5,384 bases of DNA from an uncultured Desulfovibrio sp. GTDB taxonomy: Bacteria > Desulfobacterota > Desulfovibrionia > Desulfovibrionales > Desulfovibrionaceae. Both the position numbers and the translations under genes were made by a program. Location: positions 1-5,384 of the forward strand of contig CAMLXE010000137.1 in assembly GCA_946490455.1 (NCBI GenBank), given 5' to 3'. Numbering within the stretch: position 1 is the stretch's first letter; every line of letters begins with the position of its first letter. The notes beneath the pieces were generated by a model. It ran no database searches, had not been told where the DNA came from, and saw only the letters and a program-made list of their open reading frames with translations. This document shows, piece after piece, positions 4,830-5,384 of the stretch.

Positions 4830-5384
4830 ATGGAATTTGCACCCATCAATCTGACCGGAAAAACTGCTCTTGTCACGGGTGGCAGCAAGGGAATCGGCTA
4901 CTGCATGGCATTGGGGCTGGCCAAAGTGGGCGCAGATGTTGTGGTGGTCAGTCGCAACCTGGACGAAGGGCGAGCCGTGGCAAAAGAAATCTGTACACTG
5001 GGACGACGTTCCCTGGCCATATCCTGTGACGTGACCTCCAAAAACGCCGTAGAAAGTATGGTTGAACAGGCTGTTCAAGAAATGGGCAGTATTGACATCC
5101 TGATCAACAACGCCGGCATGAATATACGTAAGGCTGTAGTCGAACTGGAAGAAAGTGACTTCGATACCGTCATCAATACCAATCTGAAAGGAGTATTCCT
5201 TGTAGGTCAGGCAGTGGGCAAACAAATGATTGCTCAGAAGAAAGGCGGTAAAATCGTAAATGTAGCCTCCGTCATGGGTGGTATCGCCATTCCCATGCTC
5301 AATAGCTACTGTGCCAGCAAGGGTGGTGTAATACAGATGACCAAGGTCTGGGCCCTGGAATGGGTCGAGCATGGCATCAATGTG
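4830..5384 (+). CDS. Short-chain dehydrogenase/reductase, gluconate-5-dehydrogenase-like (3' end outside window)
   Basis: The first 185 residues are present, with no stop codon before the window edge; classical SDRs have about 250, so some 65-70 are missing. The NAD(P)-binding Rossmann motif is TGGSKGIG (16-23), with D67 for adenine contact and NNAG at 93-96. The catalytic tetrad is complete: N118 in NTNLKG, S147, Y160 and K164, with the usual 13-residue Ser-Tyr spacing. K20 in the glycine motif and R42 after the second strand hint at NADPH, but this is not decisive. The NNAGMNIRK and NTNLKGVFLVGQAV stretches and the ALEW helix resemble gluconate 5-dehydrogenase and related polyol/keto-acid enzymes; 3-oxoacyl-ACP reductase and hydroxysteroid dehydrogenases are close alternatives. 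Within the operon it would oxidise or reduce a hydroxyl or keto group on the imported acid or a CoA intermediate. Family certain, substrate unknown. Confidence 0.88.
   Translation, partial: MEFAPINLTGKTALVTGGSKGIGYCMALGLAKVGADVVVVSRNLDEGRAVAKEICTLGRRSLAISCDVTSKNAVESMVEQAVQEMGSIDILINNAGMNIRKAVVELEESDFDTVINTNLKGVFLVGQAVGKQMIAQKKGGKIVNVASVMGGIAIPMLNSYCASKGGVIQMTKVWALEWVEHGINV

Overview
The window looks like the first part of a catabolic operon from an anaerobic or oxygen-avoiding bacterium. All five genes lie on the + strand. Base composition is about 50% GC by eye, apart from a very A/T-rich leader at positions 31-70. The oxygen-sensitive type of the first enzyme, a well-matched sigma-54 promoter and strong Shine-Dalgarno sites would fit a Desulfovibrio-like sulfate or sulfite reducer or a similar gut or sediment anaerobe. 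That placement is an inference and only moderately secure.

Layout. Positions 1-142 hold the control region: clustered palindromes at 30-69, a -24/-12 promoter at 83-98 and a ribosome site at 132-137. Then come (1) 143-1603, a 4-hydroxybutyryl-CoA dehydratase (AbfD)-type flavin/[4Fe-4S] enzyme; (2) 1783-2142, a 119-residue cysteine-rich protein whose cysteine spacing resembles thioredoxin-like [2Fe-2S] ferredoxins; (3) 2121-3335, a class III (CaiB/formyl-CoA transferase type) CoA-transferase that overlaps gene 2 by 22 bases; (4) 3461-4792, a 12-helix MFS transporter resembling the anion:cation symporter group; (5) 4830 to the window end, a short-chain dehydrogenase/reductase (SDR) of the gluconate-5-dehydrogenase type, cut off by the window edge. 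The two larger gaps (1604-1782 and 3336-3460) each carry a long hairpin without a U-tract, so they look like processing, stability or attenuation elements rather than terminators.

How it may work together (inference): the MFS protein imports a small organic acid, the CoA-transferase activates it to a CoA thioester, the AbfD-type enzyme removes water (or another leaving group) from the unactivated gamma or beta position to give an enoyl-CoA, and the SDR oxidises or reduces a hydroxyl/keto group in the same route. The classical partners of AbfD in GABA/succinate fermentation (iron-containing 4-hydroxybutyrate dehydrogenase, class I CoA-transferase AbfT) are not seen here, so the substrate may not be 4-hydroxybutyrate. 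The small cysteine-rich protein is the least explained component. No mobile element, CRISPR array, tRNA or rRNA was seen.
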